A stretch of 64,000 nucleotides of DNA. It comes from a bacterium (GTDB lineage Bacteria > Zhuqueibacterota > QNDG01 > DSAB01). How positions within the stretch are numbered: the first letter of the stretch is position 1; each line of letters starts with the position of its first letter. Below, in pieces: positions 8,417 to 16,610 of this stretch. A model generated the notes under the pieces. That model was not told the origin of the DNA and did no database searches. It was given only the letters and a program-made list of their open reading frames with translations. Made by a program: the position numbers and the translations under genes. The stretch is from assembly GCA_016931965.1 (NCBI GenBank), contig JAFGDT010000058.1:1-64000 (forward strand), read 5' to 3'.

Positions 8417-10387
8417 TTAATTTCCTTTCAGTTCCGCACTTAATGGTCGATAGACCACATCACTTTGTACAAAAAAGCGACTAAAAAATTCATAAAACTC
8501 AAGCCGTACGGCCTGAATGCTCACGACCAGTCCCTCAAGTAAAATAATGAGGATATTGCCGAAGATGAGTACAAGCAGGGATACCAGTCCAGCTGCCATA
8601 TTTTTCACAGCATCGGAAAGTGCAAAAATGGCCATAAAAAGACCCGCATGGGCCAATCCGAAAGCGGCTACACGAATAAAAGAAACGGTGTTTGCCAGAA
8701 AACCAAGAAAAATTTCCAATATTTCCACAATACCCCCCATGATTCCGGTGGCCACACCTTCAGGAAACAGCTTCCGTTTTCCCTGGATCAGGTGCACAAT
8801 CGGCTCTTTCAAGAAGAGTAAGGCCACAGAAGCCAGCATTAGGATAGTCACAATAAGTGGAATTTTTCCCCGTGTCTCTGCTTCGGTGGTAATCATTCGC
8901 GTGGCAACGATAATACCACACCAGTATAGAATGGCAGCCAGAAGACCCGCCTTGTCAAAAAGCAGTCCCAGGAAATCCCGTTTTTTAATGCCGTTGATGA
9001 CATTGATTCCAATAGCCATAAATACCATGCCGATTCCAAAGAAAATGGCTACTTTGAAGAGCCGGTCTATCGATTCCATGGGTTTGATCCAGATGGTGGG
9101 AAGTAAATCTTCCATTCCAAAAATACTGCCGAAAAGAAGTCCGAAAACAATACTAGCACACCCGCCATAAAATATGAGCATACCGGCATTGCGTTGATTT
9201 CCTGGTTTGCCTTTGAGGGCCAACAGAGCGCCAACAAGAGCGAGAACCAGGCCGTGACCCACATCACCGAACATCATCCCAAACATCAATAGGAAGCTGA
9301 TGCCCAATATCGGTGTGGGGTCCATGGTTTGATAGGCCGGGATGCCGTATGCACTGGTGATCAATTCAAAAGGTTTGAAAATTGAGGGATTCTTTAATTT
9401 GACGGGAACATGAAGTTTTCCTTCTCTCACCATGGGGATTGCTTCAGCCGGAATTTCTTCGATAATACATTGATTGCGGGTTGCCTGTCTGATTTCACCT
9501 ATAAAAGGGTCTCTTTCGTCCTGAGGGAGCCAGCCGGAAATGAGGACAGTCCGGTCTGTTTTTCGAAAAAATTTCATCATCTGTCTTTTCATATTGATAA
9601 AGCGGATCCGGTAGTGAACAGACTGGAGAAACGAACCATGATCACTGGCGAGTTTTTTTATCTTGTCCTCTATACCTGTCAGATCTTTTTGTATTTGAAC
9701 GATTTTCGTGTCCATTTCTTGGAAAATTTCAGGAGAAAGCTGTTGATCTTCATCCTCCACCTCAATGGTTTGAAATCCGGCCTCCCTGAGAGCGGAGTAG
9801 AGTTTTGCCTCATCCTGTTTTAAAACAATTACCATGATGGTGACCATGTCTCCAAAACGACCGATGGGGGATAAAATGTGGAGAATCGAAGAAAGGTTTT
9901 GTCTCAGATTTTCCAGATTTTTTTCGGTCAAGTGACCGACTTCAACAGTAAGGTAGGAGTAGGTTTCACTGCTTTTTAATGGAATTTTCATAAATGGAAC
10001 GGAACCCACCCTGTTTTTGAGTTCATTTAACCGTTCGAGTTCCGTTTCCAGTTTGCCTCTCTGGTCAAGATAATCATTTAATACTTGTTCAATATCGGCA
10101 ATTTTTTGATCGATTTCATCCCATGGTTTTTCAATGGATTGGATCTCTTTCGTTTGGGGAAGCAACGACAAATGCTTTAATAGATCTTCTATGCGTTCTC
10201 TTCGTGTTCGCATGGCTGCTGTTTCTTCTTCGTCTCCTGCTTTTGAGAGATGTTGGGCCCACAATTCCATGTCTGCCGCGTCGACCAGCTGGAGGGATCC
10301 CTGTTTCAGCACCACATCAATGACACGGTCTGAATCCTTTTCAGAAAAGACAACGTGGATCTGCTCCATTTTCTCAGGTGTGAACAT
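8417..10387 (-). CDS. atpI: V/A-type ATP synthase subunit I (membrane stator)
   Basis: A 656-residue subunit I (a-subunit equivalent) of normal length. The N-terminal half is soluble with coiled-coil stretches (about 75-125 and 225-250). The C-terminal half has seven or more membrane segments, starting near LGISFLLMFGMMFGDVGHGL, which carries the conserved FGMMFGDxGHG motif, and including NTVSFIRVAAFGLAHAGL with the arginine expected to face the c-ring glutamate. It forms the ion half-channels. The ATG at 10387 has a GAGGT ribosome site. Subunit C lies 8 bases upstream. Confidence 0.94.
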   Translation of the reverse strand: MFTPEKMEQIHVVFSEKDSDRVIDVVLKQGSLQLVDAADMELWAQHLSKAGDEEETAAMRTRRERIEDLLKHLSLLPQTKEIQSIEKPWDEIDQKIADIEQVLNDYLDQRGKLETELERLNELKNRVGSVPFMKIPLKSSETYSYLTVEVGHLTEKNLENLRQNLSSILHILSPIGRFGDMVTIMVIVLKQDEAKLYSALREAGFQTIEVEDEDQQLSPEIFQEMDTKIVQIQKDLTGIEDKIKKLASDHGSFLQSVHYRIRFINMKRQMMKFFRKTDRTVLISGWLPQDERDPFIGEIRQATRNQCIIEEIPAEAIPMVREGKLHVPVKLKNPSIFKPFELITSAYGIPAYQTMDPTPILGISFLLMFGMMFGDVGHGLVLALVGALLALKGKPGNQRNAGMLIFYGGCASIVFGLLFGSIFGMEDLLPTIWIKPMESIDRLFKVAIFFGIGMVFMAIGINVINGIKKRDFLGLLFDKAGLLAAILYWCGIIVATRMITTEAETRGKIPLIVTILMLASVALLFLKEPIVHLIQGKRKLFPEGVATGIMGGIVEILEIFLGFLANTVSFIRVAAFGLAHAGLFMAIFALSDAVKNMAAGLVSLLVLIFGNILIILLEGLVVSIQAVRLEFYEFFSRFFVQSDVVYRPLSAELKGN

Positions 10388-10395
10388 GTTTTACC

Positions 10396-11427
10396 TCATA
10401 AAACAAGGTGATCCTCGATTTTATCGGGGGGTAGATTGTACGATTTTGCATAAATGAGTGTTTTCAAATTTTTGCTTTCGATACGTTGAAGAACCATAAA
10501 GCCCAGAATGGCTCCGATTGAAAACGGAAACTCACTGAAAGCGCGTTTTGCCTCGACAGCCAATACCTGATAGAGGAAATGTTCTATGATCTGTGAGACT
10601 GTGTTTTCACCCAATTCTTCGGGTAGAGAAAGATCTGACCCATCAATTATTTTTATAAGAATCTTTGATACATTTCCTCCCCCAAAAACGGTTTGGAATT
10701 CTTTCGAGCCCAACCGATAACCGTGAGGCAAAAGGTAACTTTCAATTTCAGATGAGGGTGTGTCATAATAGGTTCGAAATCGATTGATCCAATCTAAATT
10801 TTTTAGATCAATTTCAATCCCAAAAAGCCTCTGTGCAATGCGACGGTCTCTTCGGTTGAGTTTTGTCGCCGTGTGCCATAATCGACTGTAATAATCTTTA
10901 TCCAAAGCCAATTCTAAAGGGAAGACAGTTTTTTGTTCATTGTACTCAGCAATATGTTTTTCTAATGTTTTCTGAAATGGGGTGCCTTCCAATAAAAGAA
11001 CGATTTCTCCTGCATCCTTTGCTGACAGGATTGCATCCACAGGTAAGTCATATACGATCTTTTTTTCGTATATCTTTGTGTTTTTTTCTCCCTTTTTATG
11101 CCATAATCGCAGCAATGTTTTCAATTTTTCAACATCGTACTTTTCGATAAAGAGCTGAACCATTTGGTGGGGATCATTCTTGCTGATGCGTGCAATTTTT
11201 TGAAGTCGATGGATTTCTTCTGTTAAAAGGATACGCTCGATTGCCAATGGGTCCGATGATTCCAGTTGTTTGATCAATTTTTGATAATCGGTTTTCGATA
11301 ACACATTCAAGAGTTCTCGGAAGCTCTGGGCTTCTATCATTGAACGGTAGAGCGCTGTTGTCAACAAAAAAGAACGCATCGCCCTGACCTTGGCATTCAC
11401 GAGTCCGTATGTACCTATTGATGTCAT
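10396..11427 (-). CDS. atpC: V/A-type ATP synthase subunit C (rotor socket, d-like)
   Basis: A 343-residue mostly helical protein matching the V-type C/d subunit in length and pattern: an opening YGLVNAKVRAMRS segment, three repeated helical units, and a FRTYYD motif near residue 217. It couples the central stalk to the proteolipid ring. Its ATG overlaps the stop of the subunit H gene as ATGA, and subunit I follows after 8 bases, so it is inside the same transcript. Confidence 0.88.
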   Translation of the reverse strand: MTSIGTYGLVNAKVRAMRSFLLTTALYRSMIEAQSFRELLNVLSKTDYQKLIKQLESSDPLAIERILLTEEIHRLQKIARISKNDPHQMVQLFIEKYDVEKLKTLLRLWHKKGEKNTKIYEKKIVYDLPVDAILSAKDAGEIVLLLEGTPFQKTLEKHIAEYNEQKTVFPLELALDKDYYSRLWHTATKLNRRDRRIAQRLFGIEIDLKNLDWINRFRTYYDTPSSEIESYLLPHGYRLGSKEFQTVFGGGNVSKILIKIIDGSDLSLPEELGENTVSQIIEHFLYQVLAVEAKRAFSEFPFSIGAILGFMVLQRIESKNLKTLIYAKSYNLPPDKIEDHLVL

Positions 11428-11750
11428 TTTGATGATTCGAGGTCTCCCAGAACCATTTTGAAAAGAACATTGACAGTTTGTTTAAACGCCCCCTCTTTTT
11501 TATCCCATAATGATTGCATCTTATTGTAGGCCTGCTGAAGTTCTTTCTCTTTCTGCTTTTGGGCTTCTTTCTCTGTTTTTGCAATAAAAGCTTTGGCTTC
11601 TTTTATGGCTTTTTCTCGAGCTTTTGTTCTAATTTTGTTTGCCTTTTCTTCGGTTTCGACCCGAATCTGTTTAGCCTTCTCTTTGGCAGATTCGATCCGT
11701 TCCCGCGCTTTTTTTTCTTCCCCCAAGATTTCTTCAATGATTTCTTTCAA
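11424..11750 (-). CDS. V/A-type ATP synthase subunit H (peripheral stalk coiled coil)
   Basis: A 108-residue protein that is almost entirely coiled coil with alternating Glu/Lys/Ala runs (EKKARERIESAKEKAKQI). This is the expected form of the small H subunit (AhaH/NtpF-like) that pairs with subunit E in the peripheral stalk. Position supports the call: H precedes C, I and K in many V/A operons. Both ends overlap neighbours by 4 bases (flippase-like gene upstream, subunit C downstream). Coiled-coil sequence alone is weakly diagnostic, so the call rests mainly on context. Confidence 0.8.
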   Translation of the reverse strand: MKEIIEEILGEEKKARERIESAKEKAKQIRVETEEKANKIRTKAREKAIKEAKAFIAKTEKEAQKQKEKELQQAYNKMQSLWDKKEGAFKQTVNVLFKMVLGDLESSK

Positions 11751-12892
11751 TGGTTACCCCTTTTACATGTTTCGATCGATGCGACAGCACATTTTGATGA
11801 TGTATCATCTCGATTTTCAGTATTCTGGTTGGGTAATGATCTCTTTTCAATCCATAACTTTCTTAAATTTTTATCCCTGTGAAATTCCCTTGTTAAAAAA
11901 AGGATGCCTGCAATTGAAGGGAAATAGGTCAATATCAATCTCCACAGGAGTACGGCGATCCCGATTAAATGTCTGGGCATAAAAAGAGAGAAAAATCCCA
12001 GGTAGGTCGCTTCCCAGATGCCCGCTCCTCCGGGTGTTGGGGCAAAGTAAATGATGGGTCGCATCAGGCATTGAATGGCCAGTCCTTTCACGATTAGGGG
12101 ATGATATCCGAATCCCCATATGATACAGAAAGCAACCAGATAATCAGTGATAAAGGCAGACAGAATCCACCCCGCAGTGCGTACAAGCATGCGTTTTTTT
12201 TCTTTGAGATAGGTCCGGAAGATTTCGCTGAACTGTTCAATCTCATGAAAGAGTTTCATCTCGATTTCAATGATTCTGCTGATGTGTATGAACTTAATTT
12301 TTGACCACCATCTCACCACACTGGAAGCACTATTTTTAATGGTGTGAGGGTAAAAAAGTGTGATTACCAAAAAGGCAATGATTATCACAACAGGAAGAGA
12401 AATCATTTTCATGAACTGAGCGAAAAATTGTCCGCTTGAGGGATCTGTTTTCATGAAAATGAGGATTGGAATATTGAAAAGAAAAATTAAAATTGGCAGT
12501 ATCGCCCGCACAACCGTAATGGCCATGCTTTCACTCAATGTCAATTTTTCTTTGTGGAGAAGATAGGTATGCATGGAAAAAGTGCCCACAAGCACCGGTA
12601 CCACGGCAGCTACCAGACTGCCCTCAAGGCGAATGACCGCCGCTCGTTTACATTGAATCCCAGAATGGCCCCCCCTTTTGGCCATTGTTACGAATGCCAT
12701 GCCGTCAAGAAACCACCGCAGTGTTCCCAAAACGAGAAGCAGGGGAAGGAATATCCATTGGAAATGGGTCATTTGTGACCATGTTTTTTGATCCGTCGTC
12801 CAGAGAAGGATACCCCCCATGACCATGAGGGAGGAAATGAAAAAAATGATCAACCCTGTTGTCCATGTCGATTTACTGATTTGAAAAACCAT
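11747..12892 (-). CDS. UPF0104/LPG-synthase-TM family membrane protein
   Basis: A 381-residue polytopic membrane protein with about eight hydrophobic segments. The signature PTPGGAGIWEATYLG near residue 285 is the PTPGGxGxxE motif of the lysylphosphatidylglycerol-synthase transmembrane family (AglD/MprF N-domain), whose members move or anchor lipid-linked molecules. No synthetase domain follows, so this is the membrane part alone. The tail is polar. It is the first gene of the ATPase transcript and overlaps subunit H by 4 bases; a link between them is not obvious. Substrate unknown. Confidence 0.75.
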   Translation of the reverse strand: MVFQISKSTWTTGLIIFFISSLMVMGGILLWTTDQKTWSQMTHFQWIFLPLLLVLGTLRWFLDGMAFVTMAKRGGHSGIQCKRAAVIRLEGSLVAAVVPVLVGTFSMHTYLLHKEKLTLSESMAITVVRAILPILIFLFNIPILIFMKTDPSSGQFFAQFMKMISLPVVIIIAFLVITLFYPHTIKNSASSVVRWWSKIKFIHISRIIEIEMKLFHEIEQFSEIFRTYLKEKKRMLVRTAGWILSAFITDYLVAFCIIWGFGYHPLIVKGLAIQCLMRPIIYFAPTPGGAGIWEATYLGFFSLFMPRHLIGIAVLLWRLILTYFPSIAGILFLTREFHRDKNLRKLWIEKRSLPNQNTENRDDTSSKCAVASIETCKRGNH

Positions 12893-13274
12893 ACTGTCTT
12901 GATCTCAAGTATTGTTGACACTCTTTACGCCTTTTTCTGATTTTCAAGATCTATCATGCGGACTTGTTCCCTCTACGATCTCATCCAAAGATATCATGAC
13001 CCAGATCACGCTGTTCCGTCGAGATATAATAAGCATATTATTTTTATAATGTTTCAACCTCATTTCAGCCCTCATCTAAAACTGACTAAACATACAACTT
13101 TCTTTCCAATATATCAAGCAGTTTCTCATTGAAACTGGCAACACGAACACGCAACAGTCCAAGCAATAGGAAAAGGGTATCTGTTCCCATTGGCTGTCCT
13201 GAGGGGATTCAATGAAATCGGATTCGTACGGCGAAAAAAATGGATGAGGATAATTTGGGATATTTTTCTTCGGC
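12893..13274. other. Intergenic region without a convincing gene
   Basis: This 382-base gap lies between two minus-strand genes. I see no RNA gene or repeat. A 43-codon open frame (on the minus strand around 12954-13085) has no family resemblance or good ribosome site. The only supported element is a candidate promoter for the downstream flippase/ATPase operon, listed separately. Confidence 0.5.
13089..13117 (-). promoter_or_regulatory. Candidate sigma-70 promoter for the ATPase operon
   Basis: On the minus strand TTGATA is followed after 17 bases by TATGTT (five and four matches to the -35 and -10 consensus). Transcription would begin near 13082, giving a leader of about 190 bases before the first gene. 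Found by eye only. Confidence 0.4.
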
Positions 13275-13655
13275 TTAAAATCTCATAATATGGGTAAAGA
13301 CCAGTATCAGATAAATGCCGCAGGTTGATATCAATAAGATCTGTAATTTATTTTTGATAAACGGCAGCAAGATAAAGAGTGTACCCAAAAGAAATCCTTT
13401 GTAAAAAGCCAGAGAGATGTTGCCGAAATGGCTGCAGAGGAAGGACATAGCGGGATTGATTTCGATAGCCCCCCGTGAAAAGAGAGAATAAGATACGATC
13501 AAATCGGTTACATTGGTGATACAAAGGAAGAACCATAACGTCAAATTGATTTTGACACGTGTCAGATTATTTTGTTCACGCCAGCTGTCCCGGTATGCCA
13601 GTGCGAGAATGGCTAAGCTATTTCGCTGAAATGGATCCCTGTCGATCATATTCAT
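13275..13655 (-). CDS. DUF5658-like small membrane protein
   Basis: A 126-residue integral membrane protein with three or four hydrophobic segments from residue 35. The pattern N-x-T-D-L (47-51) followed by a short loop with IEINPAM is the hallmark of the DUF5658 family, in which this NP loop sits between helices 1 and 2. Function is unknown. Stands alone, transcribed away from the lipoprotein gene on the other strand. The ribosome site is weak; a second ATG two codons in is equally possible. Confidence 0.6.
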   Translation of the reverse strand: MNMIDRDPFQRNSLAILALAYRDSWREQNNLTRVKINLTLWFFLCITNVTDLIVSYSLFSRGAIEINPAMSFLCSHFGNISLAFYKGFLLGTLFILLPFIKNKLQILLISTCGIYLILVFTHIMRF

Positions 13656-13898
13656 TTTTCATTTAAAGGCATTTTGAGATGTAACATCATACAATATAGG
13701 TAAATATGATCAACTATGCAATTGAAATTATCATGAAATTTGTTTTAATTTTTTATTTATCCTATTATACTTTTGAACAGCCTTGGAGGAATATGATTTT
13801 TGAATCTTACACAATAAAACGGTTATCTGTGCGTTCAATATACTGTAACATGGGAAGGTGTCGGAACACTGACAAACGAATTGGGAAAGGAGAAGAAA

Positions 13899-14594
13899 AT
13901 GAAAACACGAATGACATCCCTTTTAATTTTTTTATTGCTTGTTTTTATGGTTACCCAATGTACTAAAAATCCCACTGAGTCGGAACCTGTCATGGAGCTT
14001 TTGGACGATGAATCCTTTACAGAGATCATTGCTTTGGCCAATGAGATTGAGCAATTGGATGAATTGGGTTTAACGGATGATTCACCCGACGGCATGCCGA
14101 ATCGGTTGCGAATGGCTTTGGTCAAGTTGGATGAGATGCTCAACAGAGTCCGAGTTGTTGTCATGGCCAGTGAAATAGATGATGCCATCATGCTCTACCA
14201 GGAAGCGAGGGCAGCACAACAGCGCGCCATTCATACATCACATGAGGGAGATTACAGACGGGCTTTTGGGTTTATCCGGGAAAGCCATTTTTTGGCTCAG
14301 GAAGCCGTCCGAATCGTCAAGGGGGAAATGACTTCTGAAGAGATCAAAGGAGCTGTATTACAGCGTCTGGTTGAGAAAAAAGAAGGGGTCCAGGGTCTGT
14401 TGGATGAAGTCAGTGCATTGTTAGAGGGTCATGAGTATGATTATGCCCAAAGATTATACGAAAGAGCCGTGCTGCATCTGGAATTGGCCGAGGAAGCCTT
14501 GAGTGCGAATGAATTGAGACGCGGATATTTTCATTTAACAAAAGCTGAAGAATTTGCTCAGCGTGCGTTAAGGATTCTGAATCAGATTGAATAA
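13899..14594 (+). CDS. Predicted helical lipoprotein of unknown function
   Basis: The ATG at 13899 is preceded by AAAGGAG, giving 231 residues. The N-terminus (MKTRMTSLLIFLLLVFMVTQ-C) is a lipoprotein signal with Cys following VTQ. The remainder is helical and acidic. Two similar sections of about 65 residues (around 90-140 and 165-225) contain AxxLYExA/LxxAxxA spacing (for example YAQRLYERAVLHLELAEEA), suggesting helical hairpins like a degenerate TPR or spectrin-like bundle. No known enzyme motif. It is followed by a strong terminator, so it is probably a single-gene unit. Confidence 0.65.
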   Translation: MKTRMTSLLIFLLLVFMVTQCTKNPTESEPVMELLDDESFTEIIALANEIEQLDELGLTDDSPDGMPNRLRMALVKLDEMLNRVRVVVMASEIDDAIMLYQEARAAQQRAIHTSHEGDYRRAFGFIRESHFLAQEAVRIVKGEMTSEEIKGAVLQRLVEKKEGVQGLLDEVSALLEGHEYDYAQRLYERAVLHLELAEEALSANELRRGYFHLTKAEEFAQRALRILNQIE

Positions 14595-14620
14595 CATTTT
14601 TTATCAATCGTCCTATTTTT

Positions 14621-14657
14621 AAGGGCAAAGGATTATCCTTTGCCCTTCTTTATTTTT
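14621..14657 (+). terminator. Rho-independent terminator
   Basis: A perfect 12-base-pair stem (14621-14632 with 14636-14647) around a 3-base TTA loop, followed by CTTTATTTTT. It lies 27 bases after the lipoprotein stop codon. Confidence 0.9.
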
Positions 14658-14796
14658 ATTCTTGAAATTAAACGATTTATTTGTTATCATTTAACCATCG
14701 GATTGAAATGCACCAGCAGGGATACACACCGCTTCATTTTTTGCTTATCGTCAATGATGTGTTCACTTAGATGATTAAGAAAGGGAGATGGGTGCC

Positions 14797-15513
14797 ATGA
14801 AAAAGGTCCTTATCGGATGTGGCGTTACGTCGGTGATCATATTGATCATCATCGTTTATGCTGGATATCGGGTTTATCGTTTTGCTCAGGACATCGGTTT
14901 TCAGCTGAAAGAGGTCAACGAACAGTATGAAACTTTAGATGTGCAAATTCCATTTACCGAGCCGGAGGATGGCCTGATTCCGCCTCATCGATTTGATTTG
15001 TGGATTCAGCTGCGCATGGATCTGTCGGAACAAATCAATGGAATGGTGGATTCCATTGGGAATTTTTCGATTCAGACTATTTTTCAAATTCGCGAACAAA
15101 CATTTGAAATGGCTGATTTGTTCGCTGGATCTCTGGAAACCGCACTGATGTCCCCTTCGGAGTATCTCTGGATTACGCGGCAGGTGGTCGGTGTACTGAA
15201 TAGCGGGGATGCGCAAGCCAATCCCCAGATGGATGAAATCATCCAAGCTTTTCAGGATCTGAGCAATGATGACGGAAGTACAAGAGAAAGACTGGATGTC
15301 CATTCGCTGGAAGAGCCGGTCACCTACGATCAGATCATCCGTACCTGTGGCCTTCTCATCGGGAAAAAGGAGCCGTTTTTATCCAGTATCCATGTGTTTT
15401 ATGCCGATCTTGCTTTAATGGTCCTCCTTGAAAATGACGATCAAGAAAACCAGAACGAAACTGAAGCCACTGAACTGTTTTCATCAACTCAAATTTCTAT
15501 TCAGTATAATTAA
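14797..15513 (+). CDS. Membrane-anchored protein of unknown function
   Basis: The start is placed at ATG 14797, which has an AAAGGGAG ribosome site 10 bases upstream; a second ATG three codons earlier is too close to it. The 238-residue protein has one N-terminal membrane segment (residues 5-26) and then an extracytoplasmic helical region with no motif I recognise. The tail is acidic and Glu/Asn-rich. It is 36 bases upstream of the acyltransferase gene in the same direction, which may indicate cotranscription. No function can be assigned. Confidence 0.6.
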   Translation: MKKVLIGCGVTSVIILIIIVYAGYRVYRFAQDIGFQLKEVNEQYETLDVQIPFTEPEDGLIPPHRFDLWIQLRMDLSEQINGMVDSIGNFSIQTIFQIREQTFEMADLFAGSLETALMSPSEYLWITRQVVGVLNSGDAQANPQMDEIIQAFQDLSNDDGSTRERLDVHSLEEPVTYDQIIRTCGLLIGKKEPFLSSIHVFYADLALMVLLENDDQENQNETEATELFSSTQISIQYN

Positions 15514-15549
15514 AAAACGAGATTGTATTTTGAGTGTTATTGGTTTGAA

Positions 15550-16329
15550 ATGGATTATTTAACGAACCAAAATATCTATCGATCGAATGGTAAGAAACCC
15601 TCTTTTATGTCCAGAACAGTACCCGGGTTGTTTTTTTACTTGAAAATGGTTTCAATCATTTGGCATTTGTCAAGGCTGGTTAAAAGAGAATCATTGACAA
15701 AAGCAAAATGGATAGAGAGCAGCATAGGCATTATCCGGGCTCTTGAATCTCTGGGTGTTCAATTTGAAATAGAGAACTTCGATGCCTTTCGAAACTTGAA
15801 TACTCCCTGTGTATTTGTGGGCAATCATATGAGCACTTTGGAAACATTCATTTTTCCAGCCATCATCCAACCTTATAAAGAAAATACATTCATTGTGAAA
15901 CAGAGTTTGTCAAAATATCCTGTTTTTAAAAATGTTTTAATGACCATTGATCCCATTTTTGTCAGCAGAGAGAATCCTCGGGAAGATCTGGCAACCGTAC
16001 TGGAGGAGGGAGTCCGCCGTTTGAAAGAAAATATTTCCGTCGTTGTCTTTCCCCAGACCACAAGAACGGTTGCTCCCACGCTTCAAAAATTCAACACCAT
16101 CGGCATCAAACTGGCCAAGCGCGCCGGCGTCCCCATTGTTCCTTTTGCATTGCGAACAGATGCCTGGGGAAACGGGCGATTGATCAAGGATTTTGGAAAA
16201 ATCGATCCGCGCAAACCGGTTTACATCCATTTTGGTGATCCGATTCTTATATCAGGCAATGGTAAAAAAGAACATGAACAAATACTGCAATTCATTACAA
16301 ATAAATTAAACATGTGGTTTCGAGAATAA
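15550..16329 (+). CDS. PlsC-like acyltransferase with altered catalytic motifs
   Basis: About 259 residues with the architecture of 1-acyl-glycerol-3-phosphate acyltransferases, which add the second acyl chain in phospholipid synthesis. Blocks in order: NHMSTLE (92-98, block I), VKQSLSKYPVF (116-126, block II), FPQTTR (167-172, block III) and AGVPIVPFAL (block IV). Block I reads H-x4-E instead of H-x4-D, and block III has QTTR where EGTR is usual. Either the acceptor differs or this is a divergent branch. The start is uncertain: ATG at 15550 is chosen over an upstream TTG at 15523; neither has a strong ribosome site. Confidence 0.72.
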   Translation: MDYLTNQNIYRSNGKKPSFMSRTVPGLFFYLKMVSIIWHLSRLVKRESLTKAKWIESSIGIIRALESLGVQFEIENFDAFRNLNTPCVFVGNHMSTLETFIFPAIIQPYKENTFIVKQSLSKYPVFKNVLMTIDPIFVSRENPREDLATVLEEGVRRLKENISVVVFPQTTRTVAPTLQKFNTIGIKLAKRAGVPIVPFALRTDAWGNGRLIKDFGKIDPRKPVYIHFGDPILISGNGKKEHEQILQFITNKLNMWFRE

Positions 16330-16340
16330 AGGAAATAGAT

Positions 16341-16547
16341 ATGGAACTATTTGCATTTGCCATGAAAATGGAAAAGGATGGGGAAACTTTTTATCGAGAA
16401 TTGAGTAATAAAGCAGACCATGAGGGACAAATGAAAGATCATAAACAGGATCTCTCCTTTATCGGAAAAGAAGTTGATCTCTATCAAAAAGCCAAACCCG
16501 ATACATGGCTTGAAAATGCGGAATGGTACCATCTTGATGCTTATTGA
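16341..16547 (+). pseudogene. Rubrerythrin-like remnant with internal deletion
   Basis: A 68-residue frame with a good ribosome site (AAAGGA). Residues 1-27 (MELFAFAMKMEKDGETFYREL) match the first helix of the rubrerythrin/ferritin-like fold, carrying the first iron-ligand Glu. The end (PDTWLENAEWYHLDAY) resembles the C-terminal tail of the same family. The rest of the four-helix core, including the second ExxH ligand set, is missing, so about 80 residues appear deleted in frame. It cannot form a di-iron site alone. It may still be expressed as a small protein, but decay is the simplest reading. Confidence 0.6.
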
Positions 16548-16610
16548 TAAAAATTATCGATTCCAAATTGGGTTTTCCCCCAATCTATACGATAAAACAG
16601 GAGAAATAGG

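Noticed and set aside
8517..9170. Open frame of about 217 codons on the plus strand
   Set aside because: Lies opposite the membrane half of subunit I; composition is the usual shadow of a hydrophobic gene.
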